Part shown: one piece after another, positions 29,131 to 51,605 of the stretch
How positions within the stretch are numbered: position 1 is the stretch's first letter
Layout of the letters: the number at the start of each line of letters is the position of its first letter
Source: Vibrio pomeroyi
GTDB lineage: Bacteria > Pseudomonadota > Gammaproteobacteria > Enterobacterales > Vibrionaceae
Direction of reading: 5' to 3'
Assembly: GCF_024347595.1 (NCBI RefSeq)
Contig: NZ_AP025506.1
Span: forward strand, 248,001 to 312,000
DNA: 64,000 bases
Notes under the pieces: generated by a model
Databases searched by the model: none
Seen by the model: the letters and a program-made list of their open reading frames with translations, nothing else
Told to the model about the DNA's origin: nothing
Translations under genes and position numbers: made by a program

Positions 29131-29796
29131 ATGAATAAAATGCCATTAATTGCTTTAGTAGGAATGCTATCTTTAAGTTCGGCAGTCGCTGCTGAAGAAG
29201 AGTTTTCTTACACGGCTAAAGTCGGTGCCGATATGTGGTGGGGAAGTACCAAGCTAAACGAAGTGAGACAAGACGAAGACTCTAACTCTCCTTCTGTGTA
29301 TTTCGCATTTGAGCATAATGCCCCAATGCTGCCAAATGCTAGCTTCCGTTATACGTCTATTGATACAGATGCGTTGGCCTTTGATAAGTACGACTACACG
29401 TTTTACTACACTCTGTTAGAACACAAGCTGATGAACTTTGATGCGGGTGTGACGTTTACTCAATACTCGAATTCGAACTACATTGAGCCTCAAACGATTA
29501 CTCAAACAAGCTTTGATGAGTTTACGTGGAGTTTCTACGGTAACGCAGAGATCAACGTTCCTGATACCAATTTCGATATCATTGGTACGATGGAGTTCGG
29601 TGATAGCAGCGGTATTAAGAGTACGGACTTAATGGCAGGGGTTCAGTACCGAATTCCTGTGTCAGAATCTGAAATTGCTCTGCGTGGTGGCTACCGTGTT
29701 ATCGACCTAGACTCAGATGAGTTCTTTAAGTCTGATCTAGGTAAAAGCTTTGTCATGGTCGATGGCTGGTTTGCTGGTGCGGAAGTACGTTTCTAA
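29131..29796 (+). CDS. TIGR04219-type outer membrane beta-barrel protein
   Basis: Predicted 221-residue outer membrane protein. I chose ATG 29131 because TTGGAG lies nine bases upstream and the signal peptide begins at once (NKMPLIALVGMLSLSSAVAA); the in-frame ATG at 29110 contains that Shine-Dalgarno. The mature part alternates polar and aromatic residues (VGADMWWGSTKLNE, DYTFYYTLLEHKLMNFDAGV) and ends with a classical C-terminal strand (WFAGAEVRF, terminal Phe). The function is unknown in the family. A terminator follows. Confidence 0.8.
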   Translation: MNKMPLIALVGMLSLSSAVAAEEEFSYTAKVGADMWWGSTKLNEVRQDEDSNSPSVYFAFEHNAPMLPNASFRYTSIDTDALAFDKYDYTFYYTLLEHKLMNFDAGVTFTQYSNSNYIEPQTITQTSFDEFTWSFYGNAEINVPDTNFDIIGTMEFGDSSGIKSTDLMAGVQYRIPVSESEIALRGGYRVIDLDSDEFFKSDLGKSFVMVDGWFAGAEVRF

Positions 29797-29840
29797 GCGA
29801 TTAACGCTTATTTTAAAAAGCATTTAGAACAAATTTTAAG

Positions 29841-29869
29841 AACGCCACTTTATTAAGTGGCGTTTTTTT
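29841..29869 (+). terminator. Intrinsic terminator after the TIGR04219-like gene
   Basis: AACGCCACTT-TATT-AAGTGGCGTT followed by a T-run. Confidence 0.92.
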
Positions 29870-30029
29870 ATATCTGTTGGTTATACCTAAGCATCTTGAG
29901 GTTACTTGGGTATATATCTTTCTGGAATTAGTTAGCACATTCATCACTTTCGACCATCCTTATACAGAGAGCTGATTAGCGTCTATTCTTATAGAGTCTA
30001 TGTTGTGAGGTCAAAGCAAGGGATGGAAT

Positions 30030-30260
30030 ATGACACTCAATGAATTACGAAATTTATATCGAGAAAACCTGCTAGTGGAAGCAGTCATAGAGCCCTCAAT
30101 ACAAGAAGGGTCTTGGGTTGTAGAGTTTCGCCATATGGGAGGCGGCTTTGTTCTGCTCACTGATGTTCATGGTGAGGAGTGCCATTATGCGGATCTAGAC
30201 TTAGCATCTAAGTCGGCAATGGCGGTTGGCTTTCAGCAAGTACGGATTGAAAACCAGTAA
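30030..30260 (+). CDS. Small conserved-looking protein of unknown function
   Basis: Protein of 76 residues that I do not recognise with certainty. The ATG at 30030 follows AAGGGATGG. It is acidic, without signal peptide or membrane segment. The sequence has one predicted helix (TLNELRNLYRENLLVEAVIEP) and then a beta-rich part (GSWVVEFRHMGGGFVLLTDVHGEECHYADLDLASKSAM), a compact alpha/beta layout with a possible Cys/His pair (EECHY). It sits alone between an outer membrane protein gene and cysJ, in the same direction. The regular amino-acid composition and good ribosome site suggest that it is real. Confidence 0.65.
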   Translation: MTLNELRNLYRENLLVEAVIEPSIQEGSWVVEFRHMGGGFVLLTDVHGEECHYADLDLASKSAMAVGFQQVRIENQ

Positions 30261-30383
30261 GTCAAATTGCGTTTCAATCGGTTTTTACTTCCAAAAAGTT
30301 ATAAAACATACTTTTCTATTCTTTCTTGTTATTAAAAGGAGTGGTTAATCTATCGTCACGCAATGATTAGGGATGTCGTGACC

Positions 30384-32249
30384 ATGTCTTTAAATAAGAA
30401 AGAGTCTTCACAAAATAATAATGCACAGTCTGGGACTAATGAGTTACCTGGGCTAGCAGCACCACTTAATGACCAACAATTAGGTCATCTTCAGCAAACT
30501 GTTTCTGAGCTATCTTCTCAGCAACTGGCATGGGTCAGTGGCTATCTTTGGGGTGTGAGCCAAGCTCAGCCTGTAGGTGCAGCTGCGCCAATCGCTCAAG
30601 CTGCCGCTGCTGTAGCCGCTAAACCTGCGGGTAAGTTAAGTATTATCTTTGCTTCTCAAACGGGTAACGCGAAAGGTGTTGCTGAATCGCTTGAAGCAGA
30701 AGCCAAAGCCTTAGGGATTGCCGTCGAGCTTTTCGATGCAAGTGACTATAAAGGTAAGAATCTAGCTAAAGAGACACATGTCATTTTTGTAGCATCAACC
30801 AATGGTGAAGGTGAAGCACCTGATAACGCTATTGAGTTGCACGAATTCCTTCAATCTAAGAAGGCGCCAAAGCTAGCAAACCTACAATATGGCGTGATCG
30901 GTTTAGGTGATTCAAGCTACGAGTTCTTCTGCCAAACTGCTAAAGACTTCGATAACTTCCTTTCTAAGCTTGGTGCTAAATCGTTTGTCGATCGTCTTGA
31001 TTGCGATGTTGATTACGAAGCATCGGCAACAGAGTGGCGAGCGAAAGCACTGTCACAAGTTCAAGAAGCATTGTCGACGGGCGCTGAAGCTGAAGTGGTT
31101 CAGCTGCCAGTAGGCCAAGCGGCGGCTGGTCATTCGCAATACACCAAACAAAATCCATACACAGCGACATTGCTAACAAGCCAGAAGATCACTGGTCGTG
31201 ATTCAGGTAAAGATGTTCGTCATATCGAGATTGATCTTGATGAGTCTGGTATCACTTATCAACCGGGTGACGCGTTGGGCGTGTGGTACGAAAACAGTTC
31301 AGAATTGGCGAATCAGATTCTAGCTAAGGTTGGGCTGTCTGGTATCGAGAGTGTCGATGTAGATGGTGAAAGCTTATCTATCCATAGCGCTCTAGTGAGC
31401 AAGTTCGAGATCACCACGTCAAACCCTCAGCTTGTAACTAAGTTTGCAGAGTTATCTGGCAGCAAGAAGTTAATCAAGCTGGTGGAAGATAAAGACAAGC
31501 TTCGTGAATACGCAGGCAATACTCAGATCGTTGACGTATTAGCAGAGAAGAAAACCAAATTATCAGCTGATGAGTTATTGGGCTTATTACGTAAGCTGAC
31601 TCCACGTCTCTACTCTATTGCATCGAGCCAAGCAGAAGTGGATGAAGAAGTTCATTTAACGGTTGGCTTAGTTGAATACCAAAAAGGTGAAGAGTCTCGT
31701 TTAGGAGGAGCATCAAGCTTCTTGGCTCAGCGCCTTGAAGAAGGTGGCGAAGTTAAGGTGTTTGTAGAGAACAACAATAACTTCAAGCTACCACACGACG
31801 ACAACACGCCAATCATTATGGTCGGCCCAGGCACAGGTATCGCACCTTTCCGTAGTTTTGTTCAAGAGCGTGAAAACAATGATGCTCAAGGTAAGAGCTG
31901 GTTATTCTTCGGCGATCGTACCTTTACTCAAGATTTCTTATACCAAGTTGAATGGCAGAAATACCTCAAATCTGGTGCGCTAACCAAATTGGATGTTGCC
32001 TTTAGTCGTGACCAAGAAGAAAAAGTTTATGTTCAAGACCGTTTAATAGGACAAGCTGAGCAGGTATGGCAATGGCTGCAAGAGGGCGCGTACCTTTATG
32101 TTTGTGGTGATGCGACTCGAATGGCGAAAGATGTTCATGAAGCATTAGTTACTATTGCGGAAAAACATGGCAACCAAAGCCGTGACCAAGCTGAACAATA
32201 TATTAATGATTTACGTAAAGCGAAACGTTACCAAAGGGATGTGTACTAA
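30384..32249 (+). CDS. cysJ: Sulfite reductase (NADPH) flavoprotein alpha subunit CysJ
   Basis: Passes electrons from NADPH through FAD and FMN to the CysI hemoprotein for six-electron reduction of sulfite to sulfide. About 621 residues from ATG 30384 (MSLNKKESS); an ATG at 30363 is possible but less likely. Domains: flavodoxin (about 80-220, [14 protein letters not shown] and [12 protein letters not shown]), FAD-binding ([11 protein letters not shown] and [11 protein letters not shown]) and the NADPH-binding module ([24 protein letters not shown], ending RYQRDVY). Its stop overlaps the cysI start (TAATG). The operon cysJIH is normally activated by CysB; I did not locate its site. Confidence 0.96.
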   Translation: MSLNKKESSQNNNAQSGTNELPGLAAPLNDQQLGHLQQTVSELSSQQLAWVSGYLWGVSQAQPVGAAAPIAQAAAAVAAKPAGKLSIIFASQTGNAKGVAESLEAEAKALGIAVELFDASDYKGKNLAKETHVIFVASTNGEGEAPDNAIELHEFLQSKKAPKLANLQYGVIGLGDSSYEFFCQTAKDFDNFLSKLGAKSFVDRLDCDVDYEASATEWRAKALSQVQEALSTGAEAEVVQLPVGQAAAGHSQYTKQNPYTATLLTSQKITGRDSGKDVRHIEIDLDESGITYQPGDALGVWYENSSELANQILAKVGLSGIESVDVDGESLSIHSALVSKFEITTSNPQLVTKFAELSGSKKLIKLVEDKDKLREYAGNTQIVDVLAEKKTKLSADELLGLLRKLTPRLYSIASSQAEVDEEVHLTVGLVEYQKGEESRLGGASSFLAQRLEEGGEVKVFVENNNNFKLPHDDNTPIIMVGPGTGIAPFRSFVQERENNDAQGKSWLFFGDRTFTQDFLYQVEWQKYLKSGALTKLDVAFSRDQEEKVYVQDRLIGQAEQVWQWLQEGAYLYVCGDATRMAKDVHEALVTIAEKHGNQSRDQAEQYINDLRKAKRYQRDVY

Positions 32250-33976
32250 TGAGCAAGCAAGTAATAGAGCAAGAAGTGCTAGGTCAAGTACTTGGACCTT
32301 TGGCTGACAATGAGCGTTTGAAGCGTGAAAGTAAGAATCTACGCGGTACGATTGAACAAGACCTTCAAGACCGTATCACTGGTGGTTTTACCGCAGACAA
32401 CTTTCAGCTGATCCGATTCCACGGGATGTATCAACAAGATGACCGAGACATTCGCAACGAACGTGCAAAACAAAAGCTAGAACCTTTACATAATGTCATG
32501 CTTCGTGCGCGTATGCCTGGTGGCATCATTACACCTAAACAATGGCTAGCGATTGATAAGTTCGCCGATGAAAGTACCTCTTATGGTTCTATCCGTCTAA
32601 CAACACGTCAAACTTTCCAGTTCCATGGTGTGTTGAAGCCGAACATTAAATTGATGCACCAAACGCTAAACAGTATTGGTATTGATTCAATTGCGACAGC
32701 AGGTGACGTAAACCGAAATGTTCTGTGTACAACAAACCCGGTTGAATCTGAGCTTCATCAAGAAGCGTATGAGTGGGCGAAAAAGATCAGTGAACACCTA
32801 TTACCAAAGACTCGTGCTTATGCAGAAATCTGGTTGGATGGTGAGAAATTAGAAACAACAGACGAAGAACCTATCCTAGGTAGCAACTATCTACCGCGTA
32901 AGTTCAAGACGACGGTTGTGATTCCTCCACAGAATGACGTCGACGTTCATGCCAATGACCTTAACTTTGTTGCGATCGCAAAAGACGGAAAGCTGGTGGG
33001 CTTTAACGTGTTAGTGGGTGGCGGCTTAGCAATGACGCACGGCGATACTTCTACCTATGCACGTAAAGCTGACGACTTTGGTTTTGTACCATTAGAGAAG
33101 ACATTAGATGTAGCCGCTGCAGTGGTGACTACACAGCGTGATTGGGGTAACCGTTCAAACCGTAAGAACGCAAAAACCAAATATACATTAGACCGTGTTG
33201 GCATTGATGTATTCAAAGCGGAAGTTGAAAAGCGTGCCGGTGTCGAGTTCTCTGAAAGTCGTCCTTATGAGTTTACTGGCCGTGGTGACCGTATCGGTTG
33301 GGCGGAAGGTATCGACGGAAAACACCACTTAGCACTGTTTATTGAAAATGGTCGTTTACTTGATTTCCCAGGTAAGGCTTTGAAAACCGGTGTGGCTGAA
33401 ATTGCGAAGATCCACAAAGGCGATTTCCGCATGACTGCAAACCAAAACTTAATTGTTGCAGGTGTCCCTAAAAGCCAAAAGGCCAAGATTGAGAAATTGG
33501 CACGTCAATATGGTTTGATGGATGACGCGGTAAGTGAACAGCGCAAAAATTCAATGGCGTGTGTGGCATTCCCAACATGTCCTTTAGCAATGGCAGAAGC
33601 CGAACGTTTTCTTCCAGAGTTTGTTACCGATGTTGAAGGTATTCTCAAGAAACATGGATTACCAGAAGAAGATAACATCATCCTTCGAATCACTGGTTGT
33701 CCAAATGGCTGTGGTCGCGCGATGTTGGCTGAACTTGGTTTAGTGGGTAAAGCACCAGGTCGTTACAATATGCACTTAGGTGGGAACAAAGCCGGTACTC
33801 GTATCCCTAAGATGTATAAAGAGAACATCACATCAGCTCAGATCTTAGAAGAGATTGATTCGCTGGTGGGACGCTGGGCTACAGAACGACAAGACAATGA
33901 AGGCTTTGGTGATTTCACCATCCGAGCCGGCATCATCGAAGAGGTGATCATTTCAAAGAGGGATCTGCATGCATAA
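32249..33976 (+). CDS. cysI: Sulfite reductase hemoprotein beta subunit CysI
   Basis: Siroheme and [4Fe-4S] subunit of assimilatory sulfite reductase. 575 residues. The N-terminal half includes [10 protein letters not shown] and the siroheme-contacting R residues. The cluster cysteines are in CVAFPTC (Cx5C) and CPNGC (Cx3C), the canonical arrangement with the bridging Cys. [13 protein letters not shown] is the family motif in the middle. Start overlaps the cysJ stop by one base and the stop overlaps cysH by eight bases, so all three genes are translationally coupled. Confidence 0.97.
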   Translation: MSKQVIEQEVLGQVLGPLADNERLKRESKNLRGTIEQDLQDRITGGFTADNFQLIRFHGMYQQDDRDIRNERAKQKLEPLHNVMLRARMPGGIITPKQWLAIDKFADESTSYGSIRLTTRQTFQFHGVLKPNIKLMHQTLNSIGIDSIATAGDVNRNVLCTTNPVESELHQEAYEWAKKISEHLLPKTRAYAEIWLDGEKLETTDEEPILGSNYLPRKFKTTVVIPPQNDVDVHANDLNFVAIAKDGKLVGFNVLVGGGLAMTHGDTSTYARKADDFGFVPLEKTLDVAAAVVTTQRDWGNRSNRKNAKTKYTLDRVGIDVFKAEVEKRAGVEFSESRPYEFTGRGDRIGWAEGIDGKHHLALFIENGRLLDFPGKALKTGVAEIAKIHKGDFRMTANQNLIVAGVPKSQKAKIEKLARQYGLMDDAVSEQRKNSMACVAFPTCPLAMAEAERFLPEFVTDVEGILKKHGLPEEDNIILRITGCPNGCGRAMLAELGLVGKAPGRYNMHLGGNKAGTRIPKMYKENITSAQILEEIDSLVGRWATERQDNEGFGDFTIRAGIIEEVIISKRDLHA

Positions 33977-34745
33977 TTCTGTCGCTTCAAAGCTGAAGCT
34001 AGCAGAACTACTCGCATTGACTAAGACGGAGCAAATACTTCGTCTTGGACAAATTAATGCTGAGTTAGAACAGCTAACAGCATTAGAAAGAGTTAAGTGG
34101 GCATTAGAAAACTTGGAAGGAACACATGTAGTGTCTTCAAGTTTCGGCATTCAAGCCGCGTTAATGCTTCACTTGGTCACACAAGCAAAACCGGATATTC
34201 CTGTTATCTTGACAGATACAGGCTATCTATTCCCTGAAACGTATCGCTTTATAGATGAGTTAAGTCAGAAGTTGACTCTAAACCTTCAAGTCTTTCGCGC
34301 ACAACAGAGCCCTAATTGGCAAGAAGCACAATATGGCAAACTTTGGGATCAAGGTATAGAAGGGATAGAGAAGTACAACAAGCTTAATAAAGTAGAACCG
34401 ATGAGGCGGGCGCTAGATGAGCTTGAGGCTGGGACATGGTTTTCCGGTTTAAGAAGGGAGCAATCTCAATCGCGTGCAAATCTGCCAATCTTATCTATCC
34501 AAAATGGTGTGTTTAAATTCTTACCGGTAATCGATTGGACGAATAAAGATGTTCACTACTACCTGGAAGAACATGACCTGAGTTATCACCCGCTTCGAGA
34601 GCAGGGTTACCTTTCTGTTGGAGATACACATACGACTAAGAAATGGGAACCAGGTATGACGGAAGAAGAAACCCGCTTTAATGGGTTAAAGCGAGAATGT
34701 GGACTTCATGAGGATGATGGAGAGCAATATGGCTCTGGGATTTAG
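33969..34745 (+). CDS. cysH: Phosphoadenosine phosphosulfate reductase CysH
   Basis: Reduces PAPS to sulfite using thioredoxin or glutaredoxin. 258 residues: the PP-loop [12 protein letters not shown] (about 55-66), [24 protein letters not shown], and the catalytic C-terminal Cys in KRECGLH (Cys244). The extra CC...CxxC iron-sulfur cysteines of APS reductases are missing, so it should be the PAPS-specific type. Starts inside the end of cysI; a terminator follows 15 bases after the stop. Confidence 0.96.
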   Translation: MHNSVASKLKLAELLALTKTEQILRLGQINAELEQLTALERVKWALENLEGTHVVSSSFGIQAALMLHLVTQAKPDIPVILTDTGYLFPETYRFIDELSQKLTLNLQVFRAQQSPNWQEAQYGKLWDQGIEGIEKYNKLNKVEPMRRALDELEAGTWFSGLRREQSQSRANLPILSIQNGVFKFLPVIDWTNKDVHYYLEEHDLSYHPLREQGYLSVGDTHTTKKWEPGMTEEETRFNGLKRECGLHEDDGEQYGSGI

Positions 34746-34760
34746 ATTCCTTTCTATTTA

Positions 34761-34786
34761 AAAGGCTGCCATAAGGCAGCTTTTTT
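34761..34786 (+). terminator. Intrinsic terminator after cysH
   Basis: AAGGCTGCC-ATAA-GGCAGCTTTTTT, ending the cysJIH operon. Confidence 0.9.
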
Positions 34787-34929
34787 GTTTTTAGGGGGTA
34801 AGATTAAAGAGATTGTGGATAAGTCTGTGGTTATTTTGTAGGTACTTTGTAGTTAAAGTTGCATAAATAAGGCTTTGGGTGTTTATTCGGCATGTAGTCG
34901 TTATTTTTGTGTTTTTCTTTAATAAACAC

Positions 34930-34957
34930 TTGCCAATGTGATGAACATCTCTATAAT
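34930..34957 (+). promoter_or_regulatory. rRNA operon 1 upstream promoter (P1)
   Basis: TTGCCA (34930-34935), 16 bases, TATAAT (34952-34957), followed by the G/C-rich discriminator GCCGCCTC that is typical of stringently controlled rRNA promoters. A T/A-rich UP-element-like stretch lies upstream. Confidence 0.8.
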
Positions 34958-35077
34958 GCCGCCTCACTGACACGGCAGACGCCACAAGGCTTCAGCGAAG
35001 AATGTTAGTGAGGCAACTAGCTTTAAGCGATTATTCGCTTCTACTTTTAGAAAGTAGAAATTAATTTTCAAAAGTGT

Positions 35078-35105
35078 TTGACACTGAGAATTAAATCGCT
35101 AGAAT
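35078..35105 (+). promoter_or_regulatory. rRNA operon 1 downstream promoter (P2)
   Basis: TTGACA (35078-35083), 16 bases, TAGAAT (35100-35105), discriminator GGCCGCCTC. Upstream is an A/T-rich stretch (35050-35074) suitable as an UP element. Same spacing and discriminator style as P1. Confidence 0.82.
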
Positions 35106-35146
35106 GGCCGCCTCTTCCGAAGTGATGTAAGTCACAACGAAGAGAA

Positions 35147-35161
35147 GCTCTTTAACAATTT
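35147..35161 (+). promoter_or_regulatory. boxA antitermination site in the operon 1 leader
   Basis: GCTCTTTAACAATTT matches the boxA element of rRNA leaders, where NusB/S10 load to resist Rho termination. Confidence 0.85.
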
Positions 35162-35401
35162 AAACCTATCAATCTGTGTGGGCACTCGTTGATGAATATC
35201 AAAACGTTTTATCGTTAGATAAAACAGATTCTTCGGAATCAAAATGATTTCAATGAACTGAGTGACCAATACAAATAACTTCGGTTATTTGGCACAGTCA
35301 ATTCATTATCATTCTGTTGGAATGGTAATAGCTTTAGAATTACATGTTTACTTCGGTAAATATTAGTTTTGAAGTCAGTATTCGTTGAGTCACAAAATCT
35401 T

Positions 35402-36956
<1,555 letters not shown>

Positions 36957-37017
36957 TACGAAGATATTCACGATAAGTGTCCACACAGATTGATGGTTTA
37001 GATTTAGTTAAAGCCAG

Positions 37018-37058
37018 AGCTTTAATTAATAACGCAAGTTATTGATTAAAGCTTTTTG
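37018..37058 (+). terminator. Long GNRA-capped hairpin followed by T-run in spacer 1
   Basis: AGCTTTAATTAATAAC-GCAA-GTTATTGATTAAAGCT, all 16 positions pair (one G-U), then TTTTGC. It looks like an intrinsic terminator or a processing/protein-binding stem inside the rRNA transcript. The stem is A/T-rich, which weakens a terminator reading. Confidence 0.5.
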
Positions 37059-37064
37059 CTTTAT

Positions 37065-37079
37065 GCTCTTTAACAATTT
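37065..37079 (+). promoter_or_regulatory. boxA in spacer 1
   Basis: GCTCTTTAACAATTT, immediately after the spacer hairpin and upstream of 23S. Confidence 0.8.
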
Positions 37080-37304
37080 GGAAAGCTGACTGATTGATTA
37101 CTTACGAGTAATTCAATCAAATTTAAAAGTTCTCAATGTTTATCTTTTGATAAACACAACAAACACATTCAAGTGTCTTGTATTCGATTCAAATTCGTTT
37201 GAATCACATTGAGTCCGGCAAACAGTCATTGAGAATTAACCCTTCTTAATGACAACCAAAAACCTTGGTTAGTTGCCATACACTAAGACCCTTTCGGGTT
37301 GTAT

Positions 37305-40196
<2,892 letters not shown>

Positions 40197-40287
40197 ACAA
40201 CACCCAAGGGGTTTTGTGGACTCAAAGACAGACCTTGAATGAGTTTGAAGAGTTACTTTTAAATACAGTTTTCCGAATTTTAAAATT

Positions 40288-40407
40288 TGCTTGGCGACCA
40301 TAGCATTGTGGACCCACCTGATTCCATGCCGAACTCAGAAGTGAAACACAATAGCGCCGATGGTAGTGTGGGGCTTCCCCATGTGAGAGTAGGACATCGC
40401 CAGGCTT
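40288..40407 (+). rRNA. rrf: 5S ribosomal RNA, operon 1
   Basis: 120 bases, TGCTTGGCGACC to GCCAGGCTT, with the conserved CCATGCCGAACTCAGAAGTGAAAC. Follows 23S by about 90 bases. Confidence 0.97.
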
Positions 40408-40414
40408 TAATTTC

Positions 40415-40440
40415 GACTTTGTCTACAAAGTAGACAAGTC
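40415..40440 (+). other. Hairpin after 5S of operon 1 without T-run
   Basis: GACTTTGTCTAC-AAA-GTAGACAAGTC with one bulged T. It is not followed by a T-run, so it is unlikely to terminate efficiently. The same element occurs at 45911-45936 after operon 2. Confidence 0.6.
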
Positions 40441-40474
40441 ACCATAGGGTTCTAAGTTTTCTTAGTATTTTATG

Positions 40475-40502
40475 TTGACTTTCAAAGTAGAAAGCGTAAT
40501 GT
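40475..40502 (+). promoter_or_regulatory. rRNA operon 2 promoter with degraded -10
   Basis: TTGACT (40475-40480), 16 bases, TAATGT (40497-40502), then ACGCGTCC. It lies only 68 bases after the operon 1 5S end. At the same place operon 3 has TATTAT, so two bases of the -10 differ. Confidence 0.65.
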
Positions 40503-40539
40503 ACGCGTCCTGCTTAAGTGCTAAGGCACTGAAAGCAAA

Positions 40540-40554
40540 GCTCTTTAACAATTT
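40540..40554 (+). promoter_or_regulatory. boxA in the operon 2 leader
   Basis: GCTCTTTAACAATTT. Confidence 0.85.
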
Positions 40555-40810
40555 AAACCTATCAATCTGTGTGGGCACTCGTTGATGAATATCAAAACGT
40601 TTTATCGTTAGATAAAACAGATTCTTCGGAATCAAAATGATTTCAATGAACTGAGTGACCAATACGAATAATTACTTTCTTTATAGAGAGGGGTTATTTG
40701 GCACAGTCAATTCATTACCATTCTGTTGGAATGGTAATAGCTTTAGAATTACATGTTTACTTCGGTAAATATTAGTTTTGAAGTCAGTATTCGTTGAGTC
40801 ACAAAATCTT

Positions 40811-42365
<1,555 letters not shown>

Positions 42366-42430
42366 TACGAAGATACTCACGATAAGTGTCCACACAGATT
42401 GATATGTTTAAACAGTTAAGAGTAACCTAT

Positions 42431-42506
42431 GTCCCGTTCGTCTAGAGGCCTAGGACACCGCCCTTTCACGGCGGTAACAGGGGTTCGACTCCCCTACGGG
42501 ATACCA
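42431..42506 (+). tRNA. tRNA-Glu (anticodon TTC)
   Basis: 76 bases with encoded CCA. Acceptor GTCCCGT/ACGGGAT, anticodon loop CCTTTCAC, T-arm GGGGTTCGACTCCCC. Located in the operon 2 spacer. Confidence 0.97.
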
Positions 42507-42560
42507 TCTTTAAGCGCATTTATTTAAGTGTCTTTAAAAATGGTTCATTTATTGAATCAA

Positions 42561-42575
42561 GCTCTTTAACAATTT
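42561..42575 (+). promoter_or_regulatory. boxA in spacer 2
   Basis: GCTCTTTAACAATTT. Confidence 0.8.
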
Positions 42576-42800
42576 GGAAAGCTGACTGATTGATTACTTA
42601 CGAGTAATTCAATCAAATTTAAAAGTTCTCAATGTTTATCTTTTGATAAACACAACAAACACATTCAAGTGTCTTGTATTCGATTCAAATTCGTTTGAAT
42701 CACATTGAGTCCGGCAAACAGTCATTGAGAATTAACCCTTCTTAATGACAACCAAAAACCTTGGTTAGTTGCCATACACTAAGACCCTTTCGGGTTGTAT

Positions 42801-45692
<2,892 letters not shown>

Positions 45693-45783
45693 ACAACACC
45701 CAAGGGGTTTTGTGGACTCAAAGACAGACCTTGAATGAGTTTGAAGAGTTACTTTTAAATACAGTTTTCCGAATTTTAAAATT

Positions 45784-45903
45784 TGCTTGGCGACCATAGC
45801 ATTGTGGACCCACCTGATTCCATGCCGAACTCAGAAGTGAAACACAATAGCGCCGATGGTAGTGTGGGGCTTCCCCATGTGAGAGTAGGACATCGCCAGG
45901 CTT
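45784..45903 (+). rRNA. rrf: 5S ribosomal RNA, operon 2
   Basis: 120 bases, same as copy 1. Confidence 0.97.
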
Positions 45904-45910
45904 TAATTTC

Positions 45911-45936
45911 GACTTTGTCTACAAAGTAGACAAGTC
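45911..45936 (+). other. Hairpin after 5S of operon 2 without T-run
   Basis: Same element as at 40415-40440: GACTTTGTCTAC-AAA-GTAGACAAGTC, with no T-run. Confidence 0.6.
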
Positions 45937-45970
45937 ACCATAGAGTTCTAAGTTTTCTTAGTATTTTATG

Positions 45971-45998
45971 TTGACTTTCAAAGTAGAAAGCGTATTAT
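45971..45998 (+). promoter_or_regulatory. rRNA operon 3 promoter
   Basis: TTGACT (45971-45976), 16 bases, TATTAT (45993-45998, five of six consensus positions), discriminator ACGCGTCC. It lies 68 bases downstream of 5S of operon 2. Confidence 0.8.
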
Positions 45999-46035
45999 AC
46001 GCGTCCTGCTTAAGTGCTAAGGCACTGAAAGCAAA

Positions 46036-46050
46036 GCTCTTTAACAATTT
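46036..46050 (+). promoter_or_regulatory. boxA in the operon 3 leader
   Basis: GCTCTTTAACAATTT. Confidence 0.85.
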
Positions 46051-46290
46051 AAACCTATCAATCTGTGTGGGCACTCGTTGATGAATATCAAAACGTTTTA
46101 TCGTTAGATAAAACAGATTCTTCGGAATCAAAATGATTTCAATGAACTGAGTGACCAATACAAATAACTTCGGTTATTTGGCACAGTCAATTCATTATCA
46201 TTCTGTTGGAATGGTAATAGCTTTAGAATTACATGTTTACTTCGGTAAATATTAGTTTTGAAGTCAGTATTCGTTGAGTCACAAAATCTT

Positions 46291-47845
<1,555 letters not shown>

Positions 47846-47912
47846 TACGAAGATACTCACGATAAGTGTCCACACAGATTGATTAGGTTTAGAAAAGTTA
47901 AGAGACGATATT

Positions 47913-47989
47913 GGGTCTGTAGCTCAGCTGGTTAGAGCGCTCGCCTGATAAGCGGGAGGTCGGTGGTTCAAGTCCACTCAGACCCACCA
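47913..47989 (+). tRNA. tRNA-Ile (anticodon GAT)
   Basis: 77 bases including CCA. Acceptor GGGTCTG/CAGACCC, anticodon loop CTGATAA, T-arm GGTTCAAGTCC. Confidence 0.97.
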
Positions 47990-48003
47990 ATATCGACCTA
48001 GAT

Positions 48004-48079
48004 GGGGCTATAGCTCAGCTGGGAGAGCGCCTGCCTTGCACGCAGGAGGTCTGCGGTTCGATCCCGCATAGCTCCACCA
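48004..48079 (+). tRNA. tRNA-Ala (anticodon TGC)
   Basis: 76 bases including CCA. Acceptor GGGGCTA/TAGCTCC (G-U type pairs), anticodon loop CTTGCAC, T-arm CGGTTCGATCCCG. Confidence 0.97.
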
Positions 48080-48132
48080 TCTTTAAGTATTCTCTTAAGA
48101 GAGTCTTTAAAAATGGTTTCGAAAGAAATCAA

Positions 48133-48147
48133 GCTCTTTAACAATTT
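48133..48147 (+). promoter_or_regulatory. boxA in spacer 3
   Basis: GCTCTTTAACAATTT. Confidence 0.8.
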
Positions 48148-48372
48148 GGAAAGCTGACTGATTGATTACTTACGAGTAATTCAATCAAATTTAAAAGTTC
48201 TCAATGTTTATCTTTTGATAAACACAACAAACACATTCAAGTGTCTTGTATTCGATTCAAATTCGTTTGAATCACATTGAGTCCGGCAAACAGTCATTGA
48301 GAATTAACCCTTCTTAATGACAACCAAAAACCTTGGTTAGTTGCCATACACTAAGACCCTTTCGGGTTGTAT

Positions 48373-51264
<2,892 letters not shown>

Positions 51265-51355
51265 ACAACACCCAAGGGGTTTTGTGGACTCAAAGACAGA
51301 CCTTGAATGAGTTTGAAGAGTTACTTTTAAATACAGTTTTCCGAATTTTAAAATT

Positions 51356-51475
51356 TGCTTGGCGACCATAGCATTGTGGACCCACCTGATTCCATGCCGA
51401 ACTCAGAAGTGAAACACAATAGCGCCGATGGTAGTGTGGGGCTTCCCCATGTGAGAGTAGGACATCGCCAGGCTT
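51356..51475 (+). rRNA. rrf: 5S ribosomal RNA, operon 3
   Basis: 120 bases, same as copies 1 and 2; the downstream sequence diverges at once and leads to tRNA-Asp. Confidence 0.97.
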
Positions 51476-51518
51476 TAAATTATGAACGACTTGTCAGCGA
51501 CGACAAGTAGTCCACTGC

Positions 51519-51595
51519 GGAGTGGTAGTTCAGTTGGTTAGAATACCGGCCTGTCACGCCGGGGGTCGCGGGTTCGAGTCCCGTCCACTCCGCCA
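51519..51595 (+). tRNA. tRNA-Asp (anticodon GTC)
   Basis: 77 bases including CCA. Acceptor GGAGTGG/CCACTCC, anticodon loop CTGTCAC, T-arm CGGGTTCGAGTCCCG. Distal tRNA of rRNA operon 3, as aspT in E. coli rrnC. A small hairpin ACTTGTC/GACAAGT lies between 5S and this tRNA. Confidence 0.98.
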
Positions 51596-51605
51596 CTTAT
51601 TCGAT

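Larger units (their letters stand above)
36957..37304 (+). other. 16S-23S spacer 1, without tRNA
   Basis: 348 bases with no tRNA. In the place where the other two operons carry tRNAs there is a 16-base-pair hairpin with a GCAA loop (37018-37053), then boxA (37065-37079), then a segment common to all three spacers. Confidence 0.9.
42366..42800 (+). other. 16S-23S spacer 2 with tRNA-Glu
   Basis: 435 bases; contains tRNA-Glu, a segment CTTTAAGCGCATTTATTTAAG resembling that of spacer 3, and boxA at 42561-42575. Confidence 0.9.
47846..48372 (+). other. 16S-23S spacer 3 with tRNA-Ile and tRNA-Ala
   Basis: 527 bases; the two tRNAs are 14 bases apart. boxA at 48133-48147 is followed by the segment common to all three spacers. 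Confidence 0.9.
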
